DNA from: Holdemania filiformis DSM 12042
GTDB taxonomy: Bacteria > Bacillota_I > Bacilli_A > Erysipelotrichales > Erysipelotrichaceae
Length of the DNA stretch: 42,014 bases
Assembly: GCF_000157995.1 (NCBI RefSeq)
Contig: NZ_GG657556.1
Span: forward strand, 133,776-175,789
Reading direction: 5' to 3'
This document shows positions 23,282 to 31,333 of this stretch, one piece after another (the stretch's first letter is position 1; every line of letters starts with the position of its first letter). The notes under the pieces are model-generated. The model worked only from the letters and a program-made list of their open reading frames with translations, had not been told where the DNA came from and made no database searches. A program made the translations under genes and the position numbers.

Positions 23282-23686
23282 TTAGTCTTCGTCCGAGCTC
23301 ATGCTGGCCATGAACGCTTTGACGTCTACGATGCCTTCGCGTCCCTGGGCGATCAGGCTGTCAACCGCTTCGCCTTCCGACAGGATCGCTGTCAGAACCA
23401 TCGGGAAGTTCATGCCGGCGATGAAATGGAATTTCGGATTCGTCGCGAATTCAACAAACGTTGTGTTGCATGGGGAACCGCCGAACAGATCCGCAAAGAC
23501 CAGAACTTCATCATACTTGTCCAGCTCCGGCTTCAGCGCGTTCAGCTTTTCCTTGAACTGCTCTGGGCCGTCTGTTGGCAGCAGGCAGCAGGAATACAGA
23601 TTTGTAACTTCGCCCGCGATCATTTTCAGAGAACCTTTGAAAGCTTCTGCATACTGACCATGGCTAATTAATAAAATACCTCTCAT
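23282..23686 (-). CDS. PTS mannose-type subunit IIA
   Basis: 134 residues, a single EIIA-Man domain. The N-terminal RGILLISHGQYAEAF contains the phosphorylated His9; FADLFGGSPCNT and IAGMNFPM are the other conserved blocks. It transfers phosphate from HPr to EIIB. AAGGAGG precedes the ATG by 9 nt. It is a monocistronic gene opposite in direction to IIB, IIC and IID, probably the IIA partner of that system because no other EII-Man genes are in the window. The acidic MSSDED tail is unremarkable. Confidence 0.93.
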   Translation of the reverse strand: MRGILLISHGQYAEAFKGSLKMIAGEVTNLYSCCLLPTDGPEQFKEKLNALKPELDKYDEVLVFADLFGGSPCNTTFVEFATNPKFHFIAGMNFPMVLTAILSEGEAVDSLIAQGREGIVDVKAFMASMSSDED

Positions 23687-23803
23687 GAATGATTTCCTCC
23701 TTAAGTTACAGTTTTATTCTATCATAAACTGCATTAATTTAATAGAATTTTAAATATAGAAAAGGGTCGAGTATGTTAAAATAACAGTAAGGGAGAGCAC
23801 ACC

Positions 23804-24952
23804 ATGAAATTTAAATTCAAAGAACAAACCAAAGAGAATATCCTGAGCCTGACTTGTTCGGGTATTTTACTTTTATGCTTTTATTTTCTGATCACGAATT
23901 TTCCGCAGCTTAAGCTGTTCCTGGGCAACATCATCGGGATTCTGCTTCCGTTTATCCTGGGCTTTTCACTGGCCTTTTTGTTAGCGCCGGTCACGGCCCG
24001 GGTCGAAAAGAAGTGGCTGGCGAAGTCAAAAATGAAGCCGTCAGCGAAACGCAAGGTGGGCGTAGCCGCGGCGATTGTCTTCCTGTTCGTCGTTTTAATC
24101 AGCTTTATGGCGATTTTAATTCCGCAGCTCTTGGAAAGCGTCATGACGCTGTCAACGCAGCTCAGTGATTATCTGGGGAAAGCCAATACGTTATTAAATG
24201 AAATAACCGAAGGCCTGGGCTTTAAGACCGGCTGGCTGGAAATGGTATTCAGTTCCAGTGAAGCGCTGCTGGAATCCATGCTGGGGATGGCGAAAGATTA
24301 TGTGCCGAAGATCCTGAATTATTCGTGGAGTTTTGTCCGGCAGACGTTCAATTTCTTCATTGCCGTGATCATCGCCGTTTACATCCTGCTGGAAAAAGAA
24401 CGGTTTACAGAACAGTTTAAAAAACTCGCTTACGCGCTGCTGCCGAAACCTAAGGTGGAAGCGCTGATTCAGCTGAGCCGGCTGACCTCGCGGATGTTTA
24501 ACAGCTTCATCATTGGCAAAATGATCGATTCGCTGATCATCGGCGTGATCTGCTTCATCGGGATGCTGATCATGCGGCTGCCGTTTGCGGTGCTGATCAG
24601 TTTCATCGTCGGGTTGACGAATATGATTCCAGTTTTCGGCCCGTTTATCGGCGCGGTGCCGGGCATCTTTATCCTGTTTATCGTCGATCCGATTTATTCG
24701 CTGATCTTCGCGGTTTTCGTTTTACTGCTGCAGCAGTTTGACGGCAACATCCTCGGCCCGATGATCCTGGGTGATCAGCTGGGCTTGCCAAGCTTATGGG
24801 TTATGTTCTCGATCATTGTCGGGGGCGGAATGTTCGGCATCCTGGGGATGTTTCTGGGCGTGCCGGTGTTTGCGGTTCTCTATGTTGTCGTCCGCGGATT
24901 TGTCAGCGGACGGCTGAAAGAAAAGAATATCCGGTCTGACGATATGTTATAA
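23804..24952 (+). CDS. AI-2E family transporter
   Basis: 382 residues of the UPF0118/AI-2E transporter family: two N-terminal helices, a third at about 85-105, a long amphipathic segment, and a C-terminal membrane bundle. The bundle carries the conserved LVGLTNMIPVFGPFIGAVPG-like loop (about 265-285) and GNILGPMILGDQLGLPSLWVM region. Despite the name, tested firmicute and archaeal members act as sodium/proton antiporters or export other molecules. GGGAG precedes the ATG. Monocistronic, followed by a terminator. Confidence 0.9.
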   Translation: MKFKFKEQTKENILSLTCSGILLLCFYFLITNFPQLKLFLGNIIGILLPFILGFSLAFLLAPVTARVEKKWLAKSKMKPSAKRKVGVAAAIVFLFVVLISFMAILIPQLLESVMTLSTQLSDYLGKANTLLNEITEGLGFKTGWLEMVFSSSEALLESMLGMAKDYVPKILNYSWSFVRQTFNFFIAVIIAVYILLEKERFTEQFKKLAYALLPKPKVEALIQLSRLTSRMFNSFIIGKMIDSLIIGVICFIGMLIMRLPFAVLISFIVGLTNMIPVFGPFIGAVPGIFILFIVDPIYSLIFAVFVLLLQQFDGNILGPMILGDQLGLPSLWVMFSIIVGGGMFGILGMFLGVPVFAVLYVVVRGFVSGRLKEKNIRSDDML

Positions 24953-24976
24953 ACGGGCGATCTGCTCGTTTTTTTA
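24952..24976 (+). terminator. terminator of the AI-2E transporter gene
   Basis: AACGGGC pairs with GCTCGTT (one G-T pair) and is followed by a T run. Confidence 0.75.
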
Positions 24977-25065
24977 TGTTATGTTCAAATCGCTGGCCGA
25001 TCGAGCTGTCTTATCGAGGAAAAGGATCGGACTTTTGGGTTTGCATAAAGAGGATGCGGCATAAA

Positions 25066-25089
25066 GAAAAGGGATCCGGTGCGGATCCC
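25066..25089 (-). terminator. terminator of glnN
   Basis: GGGATCC (25071-25077) and GGATCCC (25083-25089) form a perfect stem; on the minus strand TTTTCTTT follows. Confidence 0.8.
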
Positions 25090-25095
25090 TGGGGA

Positions 25096-27189
25096 TTAGT
25101 TGCTGTGAAACAACATTTGCTCATAGGTTGGCAATGTGTAATGCTTTTTATCAAAGATCGTTTCATGCTCGTCAATCGCACTGCGCAGCTGCTGCATCAG
25201 CGGAGCCGCCTCATAATAGAAACGGATGCCGCGCTCATGATAATCAGCGACGCTGTCAATTTCTTTCAGCTTGCCTTCCAGCCGATCGGCGCTTTTGTCC
25301 ATCCGATCCATCAGTTCATTTAAGTGCGACAGCTGTTTCTGGAAGTAGGAAGATGGCTGATCCAGGGCTTGCATCGTCGTTGCCAACGGCTGGATTTCCC
25401 GGGCTACTAACGGAAGAATTTCCGTGCGTGTCATGTCGATCAGAACCTTGGCTTCGATTTCCGAAACTTTGACATACTGTTCGTTCATAATTTCGCTGCG
25501 GGCGATCAGTTCTTTTTCCGTATAGACGTGATTCCGGGTGAACAGCTCGATCGTTTTCGGCGAGGTCAGGGCGCTGACGGATTCGATAAACGACGGAATA
25601 TTCGGCAGTCCCCGGCGCTTGGCTTCCGCGACCCATTCTTGAGAATAACCGTCGCCGGAGAACAGAATCCGCTCATGATCCTTTAATATCTGCGTACAGA
25701 TTTCCAACGCGCGGGCCCGGATATCCTGCTTGTATTTCAAATCGGAGAGCTGCTCGGCGATTTCATTGAGCACGTCCGCGGTGATCGTGTTGAGCACGAC
25801 GTTGGCAAAGGAAGCCGACAGGGATGAACCAAGCATCCGAAACTCGAATTTATTGCCGGTAAAAGCCAGCGGCGAAGTCCGGTTGCGGTCGGTATTATCC
25901 TTGGGAATATAGGAAAGACCGCTGATCGGTGTAAACGGACTGTCCTGTTGATCCTCGACGGTCTGAACGGCGCCTTTTAAGGAGTTTAGAACTTTTTCGA
26001 TGTAACTGCCCAGGTAGATCGAAATGATTGCCGGCGGGGCTTCATTTGCGCCCAGACGGTGATCGTTGCCAGCGCCGGAGGAGGACATCCGAAGCAGCTC
26101 AGCGTGTTGGTCGACAGCTTGGATAAACGCGCAGACAAACACCAGAAAACGGATGTTTTCGGCCGGTTTGTCGCCCGGTTCAAATAAATTCTGATGATCA
26201 TCGGTAACTAACGACCAGTTGTTATGCTTGCCTGAACCGTTAATGCCCGCAAAAGGTTTTTCATGAAGCAGGCAGGCAAAGCCGTGCTTATCCGCAGTCT
26301 TGCGCAGCACGTCCATGATCAGCTGGTTCTGATCGACAGCGATGTTGACGCTGTTGAAAATCGGGGCGATTTCAAATTGGCACGGCGCAGCCTCATTGTG
26401 TTCGGTTTTGGCGTAAATCCCTAATTTCCACAATTCTTGATTGACTTCTTTCATGAACGCCGCGACGCGGGAAGGAATGCTTCCGAAGTAATGATCTTCC
26501 AGCTCCTGCCCTTTAGCCGGCATCGCGCCGAACAATGTCCGTCCGGTCAGAACCAGATCCTGGCGCTGCTCAAAATAACGCTTATCCACCAGAAAGTATT
26601 CTTGTTCCAGACCGACCATCGGAATGACGCGTTTTACATCTTTATCCCCGAAGATGTTGACAATCCGAGTCGCCGCGGCGCTGATCGCTTCAATGGATTT
26701 CAGAAGCGGCGCTTTTTTATCGAGCGACTCGCCGTTGTAGGAAACGAAGATGGTCGGAATGCACAGCACGTTGTCACGAATGAAGGCTGGCGAGGTGCAG
26801 TCCCAATAGGTATAGCCGCGGGCTTCAAAAGTTGCGCGCAGGCCGCCGCTGGGAAAACTGGAGGCGTCGGGTTCGCCCTTGATCAGCGATTTGCCGGAAA
26901 ACCGCACTAACGGCTGACCATTTTCATCCGGTTCGATAAAGGAATCATGCTTTTCCGCGGTGGAACCGGTCATCGGCTGGAACCAATGCGTGAAGTGCGT
27001 CGCACCGTTTTCCTGTGCCCAGCGCTTCATCGCGTGCGCGATGGCATCGGCTGTGTTGCGGTCGAGTGAATCCTCTTTGGCGACGGTTTCTTTCCAGCGC
27101 TTATAGATCGGATAGGGAAGCCGCTCCTGCATCAGTGTTTCATCAAACAATAAGCAGCCAAATTCGTCAAACGGATCTGTGATTTTCAT
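25096..27189 (-). CDS. glnN: glutamine synthetase, type III
   Basis: 697 residues, the size of GSIII (about 700) rather than GSI (about 450). It condenses ammonia and glutamate with ATP to make glutamine. GSIII signatures include FPSGGLRATFEARGYTYWD, the glutamate-binding VGLEQEYFLVDKRYF, EHNEAAPCQFEIAPIF, NGSGKHNNWSL (ammonia/ATP loop) and GAGNDHRLGANEAPPAIIS. The C-terminal extension with coiled-coil character is present. AGGAGG lies 7 nt upstream of ATG. It has a good promoter with a curved A-tract region upstream. It is the only ammonia-assimilation enzyme in the window. Confidence 0.95.
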   Translation of the reverse strand: MKITDPFDEFGCLLFDETLMQERLPYPIYKRWKETVAKEDSLDRNTADAIAHAMKRWAQENGATHFTHWFQPMTGSTAEKHDSFIEPDENGQPLVRFSGKSLIKGEPDASSFPSGGLRATFEARGYTYWDCTSPAFIRDNVLCIPTIFVSYNGESLDKKAPLLKSIEAISAAATRIVNIFGDKDVKRVIPMVGLEQEYFLVDKRYFEQRQDLVLTGRTLFGAMPAKGQELEDHYFGSIPSRVAAFMKEVNQELWKLGIYAKTEHNEAAPCQFEIAPIFNSVNIAVDQNQLIMDVLRKTADKHGFACLLHEKPFAGINGSGKHNNWSLVTDDHQNLFEPGDKPAENIRFLVFVCAFIQAVDQHAELLRMSSSGAGNDHRLGANEAPPAIISIYLGSYIEKVLNSLKGAVQTVEDQQDSPFTPISGLSYIPKDNTDRNRTSPLAFTGNKFEFRMLGSSLSASFANVVLNTITADVLNEIAEQLSDLKYKQDIRARALEICTQILKDHERILFSGDGYSQEWVAEAKRRGLPNIPSFIESVSALTSPKTIELFTRNHVYTEKELIARSEIMNEQYVKVSEIEAKVLIDMTRTEILPLVAREIQPLATTMQALDQPSSYFQKQLSHLNELMDRMDKSADRLEGKLKEIDSVADYHERGIRFYYEAAPLMQQLRSAIDEHETIFDKKHYTLPTYEQMLFHSN

Positions 27190-27216
27190 AACTCATCCTC
27201 CTGAAAACATGGTTTA

Positions 27217-27244
27217 ATTTTATTCCAAATTCGATTGGAGTCAA
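27217..27244 (-). promoter_or_regulatory. glnN promoter
   Basis: On the minus strand TTGACT (27239-27244), 16-bp spacer, TAAAAT (27217-27222). The spacer contains the imperfect dyad CCAATCGAATTTGG. Confidence 0.65.
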
Positions 27245-27345
27245 TAAAAATGTTAAAAAAATCAGGAAAATGAAGAAAAAAACTGAAGAAAGTCGATAAG
27301 AATCGAAAAATATGAAGAAAAATGAAGAAAAAAACGCGGGTGTTC
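27245..27345. repeat. phased A-tracts upstream of glnN
   Basis: Runs of four to seven A recur about every 10-11 bp (near 27247, 27256, 27268, 27276, 27306, 27317 and 27328), with several copies of ATGAAGAAAAA. This is expected to be intrinsically curved, UP-element-like DNA just behind the glnN -35 box. Confidence 0.5.
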
Positions 27346-27435
27346 GTAAAAAATGCGAATTTTAGAACGATGCTTTGATTGATCGTACCGAGCGCGGGCA
27401 TACTGTACTTTAGAAAAAGGATAAGGAGGAAGCTT

Positions 27436-27765
27436 ATGCTGAAAAAATGTGAGGTCTGCGGCTTGATTCTGGATTCAGAGCTGATTCAGGACCGCTGCCC
27501 GAAATGTCAGGCGGACGCTTCGCGCTTCCGCACGCTGAGCCGTGAGGAAACGGAGAAGGTTACCCGCAGCCATCTGACCAACAGCTTGCTTACAGAATTA
27601 GCGGCCGCTGCCGAACACCAGGTGCGTTTAGCGGAAAAAGGCATTGCCGATCAGCTGGATCCCGGCTGTATTCAGACGTTTGAGCTGGCGTTAAGACAAG
27701 CGGTGCTGCTGCGGCAGATGATTCGTGCGGAAATTGCAATCCATACCGGAAAGGAGAAATGGTAA
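27436..27765 (+). CDS. rubredoxin-like domain protein
   Basis: 109 residues from ATG 27436 (AAGGAGG upstream). The N-terminus carries CEVCGLIL and CPKCQAD, two CxxC knuckles spaced as in the rubredoxin-like half of rubrerythrins. The rest is an alpha-helical domain of about 70 residues with no di-iron motif. It is probably a small iron (or zinc) electron-transfer partner. It ends one base before the rubrerythrin start and shares its transcript, so it likely takes part in peroxide reduction. Confidence 0.75.
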   Translation: MLKKCEVCGLILDSELIQDRCPKCQADASRFRTLSREETEKVTRSHLTNSLLTELAAAAEHQVRLAEKGIADQLDPGCIQTFELALRQAVLLRQMIRAEIAIHTGKEKW

Positions 27766-27766
27766 C

Positions 27767-28306
27767 ATGGAATTAAAAGGATCAAAAACGGAACAGAATT
27801 TATGGACGGCGTTTGCCGGAGAAAGTCAGGCGCGGGTAAAATACGCGTATTACGCCGATCAGGCGCGCAAGGATGGCTACGGTCAGATCGCGGGGATTTT
27901 TGAGGAAACCTCGGCGAATGAAAACGCGCATGCCAAACTTTGGTATAAATTTTTACATGGCGGTAAGGTTCAGGATACGCAGGTCAATTTGAAAGACGCG
28001 GCTAACGGTGAAAACTACGAATGGACAGAAATGTACAAAGAATTTGCCGAAACCGCGAAACAGGAAGGCTTTACCGAAATTGCCCGGCTGATGAGCGAGG
28101 TTGCGAAGATCGAAAAAGGACATGAGGAACGCTATCTTGCGTTATTGGCCAATGTAGAAAACAAAACAGTCTTCGAAAAAGCCGAACAGATTGTCTGGAA
28201 ATGCCGCAACTGCGGATATACCGTGACGGCTCAGCAGGCGCCGAAAGTATGCCCGGTTTGCTTCCATCCGCAAGCCTACTTTGAACAGGAAATCAAGAAC
28301 TATTAA
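27767..28306 (+). CDS. rubrerythrin
   Basis: 179 residues. The di-iron four-helix domain shows [29 protein letters not shown] and [13 protein letters not shown], with the ExxH ligand pairs. The C-terminal rubredoxin-like domain has CRNCGYTV and CPVCFHP. It reduces hydrogen peroxide in anaerobes using electrons from NADH or rubredoxin. ATG 27767 is preceded by AAAGGAG. Length and order are those of classical rubrerythrin. It is the second gene of the operon with the rubredoxin-like protein. Confidence 0.95.
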   Translation: MELKGSKTEQNLWTAFAGESQARVKYAYYADQARKDGYGQIAGIFEETSANENAHAKLWYKFLHGGKVQDTQVNLKDAANGENYEWTEMYKEFAETAKQEGFTEIARLMSEVAKIEKGHEERYLALLANVENKTVFEKAEQIVWKCRNCGYTVTAQQAPKVCPVCFHPQAYFEQEIKNY

Positions 28307-28359
28307 ATCGCTTTGCCTCTGAAAAAGATTTTCCAGCGGGAATCAGAGCGCAGGCACGA

Positions 28360-28408
28360 AAAAAGTGAACTTGAAATCGGAATCCTCCGGTAACAGGTTC
28401 ACTCTTTT
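28360..28408. terminator. bidirectional terminator
   Basis: AGTGAAC (28364-28370) pairs with GTTCACT (28397-28403); A run before and CTTTT after. It overlaps the stop codon of the converging HD gene. Confidence 0.75.
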
Positions 28409-28986
28409 AAATTCGGCTGGGATCTGGTTCCGGCTTTGATTTTTTCCAGCGTTTCCTGACGTACCGCTTCACGCAGCCGCAGTAAATAGGAGGAACAGGC
28501 AGCCTCTTTTTGCCCATAGGTTAAATTCAGCTCATATTCCAGTGACAGCCAGGTCGACAGATCCGCTTCATTATGTTGAAGCAACGCTTCGATCCGGTCT
28601 AACGCCTTGACGATCCGCGCTTCCAGCGTTTCTTGTTTTTCCATTTCGTCAAACAAAGAACGCAGCGGATACCGGATTGATTCCGGCAGCGAAATCAGCC
28701 AGGTTTCCAAACGGAGCTGTTCCTGATCCCGGTCCGTGTCGGTTTTGACGAACGCCGGGATATCGCCGGTAAAGATTTCCCCCAGATCATGCGTCAGACT
28801 CAGCAAAAGCAGGCGCTCGCCGTTTGCCTGGGGAAACTCATCGCGGACAAAATACGTCATCAGCGCCAGCCGCCAGCTGTGTTCGGCTACGCTTTCATGC
28901 CGGCCGGCTGAAGTCCAGGAATGGCGCGTCGTGTTTTTTAGCTGCTCAATCGTGTGAAGCAGCGGCAGAAGTTCAGAAATCTCCAT
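28399..28986 (-). CDS. HD domain-containing phosphohydrolase
   Basis: 195 residues of the YfbR/HDDC2-like type. Metal ligands are visible as H36 in ESVAEHSWRLAL, the H66-D67 pair in LLSLTHDLGEIFTGD, and a later Asp in KALDRIEALLQHN. Relatives are 5'-deoxynucleotidases that act on dNMPs. The motif spacing and all-helical pattern fit that activity, although the substrate is inferred. The GGGGG-type RBS precedes ATG. Monocistronic on the minus strand. Confidence 0.85.
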   Translation of the reverse strand: MEISELLPLLHTIEQLKNTTRHSWTSAGRHESVAEHSWRLALMTYFVRDEFPQANGERLLLLSLTHDLGEIFTGDIPAFVKTDTDRDQEQLRLETWLISLPESIRYPLRSLFDEMEKQETLEARIVKALDRIEALLQHNEADLSTWLSLEYELNLTYGQKEAACSSYLLRLREAVRQETLEKIKAGTRSQPNLKE

Positions 28987-29132
28987 TCATATCCCCCGTT
29001 TCCTTACGTTCATTATTGAAATTCCACCGGGAATTGTCAAGGTGGAAGAGCGGTTTTTTCATTCGCATACGGTAGGAAAGGACGCACCAAATCGGAATCT
29101 TTCTCTATACTGATAGGGGAGGAGGCTGGGCT

Positions 29133-29441
29133 ATGATCGAGTTAAAAACATTGGAAATCGAAACGTTCCGGTTTATCGACATCACGTTATTTCTGCCGCG
29201 CTGGACCTGCCGGATGATCGTCAGTACGAAAGCGGCGTTAGTTGATGAAAGCTGGGATCTGGGCGTCCTGGAAACGAAGCAGATTGCGGCGTTTCAGGTG
29301 CTGAAACCGGGAAAAGACGGCTTGTTAAACGGAAAAATTACGGCGATGACGTCAACCGCCGCCCGCTTGGGAATATATATAGGAATGAGCGGGAAGGAAG
29401 CGCTGCTGAAGGTGATGCATGAAAAAACGGAAACGGGATAG
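29133..29441 (+). CDS. YunC-like DUF1805 protein
   Basis: 102 residues with GGAGG before ATG. The C-terminal AARLGIYIGMSGKEALLKVM matches the conserved DUF1805/YunC ending, and the central WDLGVLETKQIAAFQVL corresponds to the alpha-dyad segment. The function of the family is unknown. Its 3' end overlaps yunB by 23 bp, and yunB and yunC are neighbours in Bacillus too, which supports the call. Confidence 0.65.
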   Translation: MIELKTLEIETFRFIDITLFLPRWTCRMIVSTKAALVDESWDLGVLETKQIAAFQVLKPGKDGLLNGKITAMTSTAARLGIYIGMSGKEALLKVMHEKTETG

Positions 29442-30096
29442 GAACCGGCGCTGGCTGGTACTCCTTGTCATTATTGCAGTGCTGGGATGGCTGGGCAACC
29501 GGACGCTCAGTCAGATCAACGCGCTGCTGAAGCCGCACGTTGAAAAAGTCGCGGCCAGCGAGGTCCGCAACGCCGCTTCGGCGGTGATCAAGCGGGCGGT
29601 CGATTCCCTGCAGCTGGAAACCGGAGATCTGATTCGGATTGAACGGGATGCGCAGGGCAATATTACCGATATCATTTATGATACGCAACAGATGAACGAG
29701 CTGATGAGCCGCTCGCTGGACGCCGCCCAGGAGTCGCTGAATGCGGCGGCGGAAGGGGAAACGGATCCGCATACCCACCTTGTTTATTATGACAAAGGGA
29801 TCATTTATTCCCTGCCGGTCGGGATGCTGACCGGGTCGGTGCTGTTAGCGAATCTCGGGCCTTCCATCGACATCCGAATGCGCGCTGTCAACAGCCTGGT
29901 CGGTCAGATTGACGCAGTGTCCACGGCGTATGGCATCAACAGTACACTGTTGGAAATTGACTTGAAAATCAGCGTGGAGATGTTGGTAATCAGTCCGTTT
30001 CTGCTCGATCCCCAACAGATCGAAGTCAAGATTCCGCTGGTCATGCAGATTGTGCAGGGTCAAATTCCGCAGCTGATGGTCGGCCAGCTTGCCTGA
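29419..30096 (+). CDS. yunB: sporulation protein YunB
   Basis: 225 residues: one N-terminal membrane helix after a basic RRWL stretch (about 10-27), then an extracytosolic domain. Signature blocks are IYDTQQMNELMSRSLDAAQ, YDKGIIYSLPVGMLTGSVLLANLGP and a C-terminal LEIDLKISVEMLVISPF. YunB is a mother-cell (sigma-E) sporulation protein in Bacillus. Its presence suggests that the host retains sporulation genes, though YunB-like proteins also occur in poor sporulators. Overlaps yunC. Confidence 0.9.
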   Translation: MKKRKRDRNRRWLVLLVIIAVLGWLGNRTLSQINALLKPHVEKVAASEVRNAASAVIKRAVDSLQLETGDLIRIERDAQGNITDIIYDTQQMNELMSRSLDAAQESLNAAAEGETDPHTHLVYYDKGIIYSLPVGMLTGSVLLANLGPSIDIRMRAVNSLVGQIDAVSTAYGINSTLLEIDLKISVEMLVISPFLLDPQQIEVKIPLVMQIVQGQIPQLMVGQLA

Positions 30097-30136
30097 TTCG
30101 TTAAACGTCAGGGATACGTTAAAAGGGAGAAGCCAA

Positions 30137-30163
30137 TAAAAAAACCGCGGCTGCGGTTTTTTG
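30137..30163. terminator. bidirectional terminator
   Basis: AAAACCGC (30141-30148) pairs with GCGGTTTT (30153-30160), with A and T runs either side. Confidence 0.85.
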
Positions 30164-30177
30164 CCTGTTTTCTGCAA

Positions 30178-30426
30178 TTAGAAGAACAGCGGTTCGGAAG
30201 GCGCCATGCGGACTTCCGTAACGCCGGGAACTTCATCAAGAAGAATGGCTTCGATCCCATCCTTCAGCGTCGCGTCTAACGACAGACATTCGGAACAGGC
30301 GCCCAGCATTTTGACGGTGACAATGCCGTCTTCCAGGCTGACGAATTCCACGTCGCCGCCGTCGCGCTGAATATACGGGCGGATTTTTTCAATTACGTTT
30401 TTAACTTGGGTTTCCATGGTTTCCAT
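30178..30426 (-). CDS. NifU C-terminal domain protein (Fe-S scaffold)
   Basis: 82 residues, only the NifU C-terminal (Nfu) domain. IRPYIQRDGGDVEFV and LGACSECLSLDATLKDGIE hold the CxxC that binds a 4Fe-4S or 2Fe-2S cluster for delivery. It probably supplies clusters to enzymes such as the Rnf Fe-S proteins (inference). AAGGTG precedes ATG. It lies 11 bp behind the PAP2 gene in the same direction. Confidence 0.9.
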   Translation of the reverse strand: METMETQVKNVIEKIRPYIQRDGGDVEFVSLEDGIVTVKMLGACSECLSLDATLKDGIEAILLDEVPGVTEVRMAPSEPLFF

Positions 30427-30437
30427 AATTTATCACC

Positions 30438-30893
30438 TTATCTTATAAAATACATCAGCCCGGCGATGATTAAGCCGAGGATAATCCCGCCGAAGACTTC
30501 AATCCATTTGTGGCCCAGCACTTCCTTGACCTTAGTCAGATAAATCGGATCGTCTAAGCGGGTCTGCGTCAGAATCTGAATATCTTTGATCAGCTGCTGC
30601 GTGATGCGGATGTTCTGTCCGGCGTAGTAACGGACGTTGGCCGCATCGTAAGCGACGATCAGCGAAAACATCAGCGTGACCGCGAATAACGTCGAAGAGA
30701 AGTTATCCGTGATTCCGACGGCCAGTGTCAGCGCCGCCACCGTCGAGGTATGCGAGCTGGGGAAACCGCCGCTTTCCAGAGCGAGATGCCAATCCCAATC
30801 CCGGGTTCGTATGTAGCGGATAACGGGCTTAAGCAGCTGCGCTGTTAAATTGGCTACGATCGCAGCCCAGAACGGATACATCTGTTGAAGCAT
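30438..30893 (-). CDS. divergent PAP2 family protein
   Basis: 151 residues from ATG 30893, preceded by GAGGTG. Family DUF212: SGGFPSSHTSTVAALTLAVG matches the conserved GGMPSSH block, then AYDAANVRYYAGQ. Four to five helices are predicted. It belongs to the divergent PAP2 (acid phosphatase/vanadium haloperoxidase-related) group and its function is not established. First gene of a two-gene operon with the NifU-like gene. Confidence 0.88.
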   Translation of the reverse strand: MLQQMYPFWAAIVANLTAQLLKPVIRYIRTRDWDWHLALESGGFPSSHTSTVAALTLAVGITDNFSSTLFAVTLMFSLIVAYDAANVRYYAGQNIRITQQLIKDIQILTQTRLDDPIYLTKVKEVLGHKWIEVFGGIILGLIIAGLMYFIR

Positions 30894-30912
30894 GGTGCTC
30901 ACCTCGAGAATT

Positions 30913-30946
30913 AGTATATCACAAAAACCCAAGGAGGTGATATAAT
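30913..30946. promoter_or_regulatory. overlapping divergent promoters with an 8-bp inverted repeat
   Basis: Minus-strand -10 TATACT (30913-30918) and plus-strand TATAAT (30941-30946) face away from each other only 22 bp apart. The inverted repeat TATATCAC (30915-30922)/GTGATATA (30937-30944) covers both. Confidence 0.5.
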
Positions 30947-30967
30947 AAAAAAAGATTGGAGGCGTCT

Positions 30968-31333
30968 ATGCAGTATCAAATCGGACAAATAGTGGAAGGA
31001 ACGATCACCGGGATTCAGCCTTACGGCGCATTTGTCAGTCTGGATGAGGAAACGTCAGGACTGATTCACATTTCGGAAATCTCGGAAGGATTCGTTAAGG
31101 ACGTCAATCATTTCGTCCATGTCCATGACCGCGTGAAGGTTAAAATTATTGATTTTGACAAGGCTACGCATCAGGCACGGCTGTCCTTAAAAGCGCTGCA
31201 TCCGACGGCATTCCGCAAGGAACGCGGACGGGGGAAGGCCAGTCGTCTGCCAGTCATGAAAATTGGATTCCGGTCGCTGGCTGAAAACCTGGACCGCTGG
31301 ATCGAGGAAGCAAATAAAGGAGAAACGGTATGA
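30968..31333 (+). CDS. S1 RNA-binding domain protein (YugI/CvfD-like)
   Basis: 121 residues from ATG 30968 (GGAGG upstream). One S1 domain fills residues 1-75: [20 protein letters not shown] and [17 protein letters not shown] are canonical. A short basic and helical tail follows. Relatives such as YugI (GSP13) and CvfD bind RNA or ribosomes and modulate translation and virulence. Its stop overlaps pgi by 4 bp. The pairing with pgi resembles the yugI-pgi neighbourhood in Bacillus. Confidence 0.85.
   Translation: MQYQIGQIVEGTITGIQPYGAFVSLDEETSGLIHISEISEGFVKDVNHFVHVHDRVKVKIIDFDKATHQARLSLKALHPTAFRKERGRGKASRLPVMKIGFRSLAENLDRWIEEANKGETV

Noticed and set aside
27186-27401. 71-codon open frame upstream of glnN
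   Set aside because: It is Phe-rich low-complexity translation of the A-tract region and lies across the glnN promoter.
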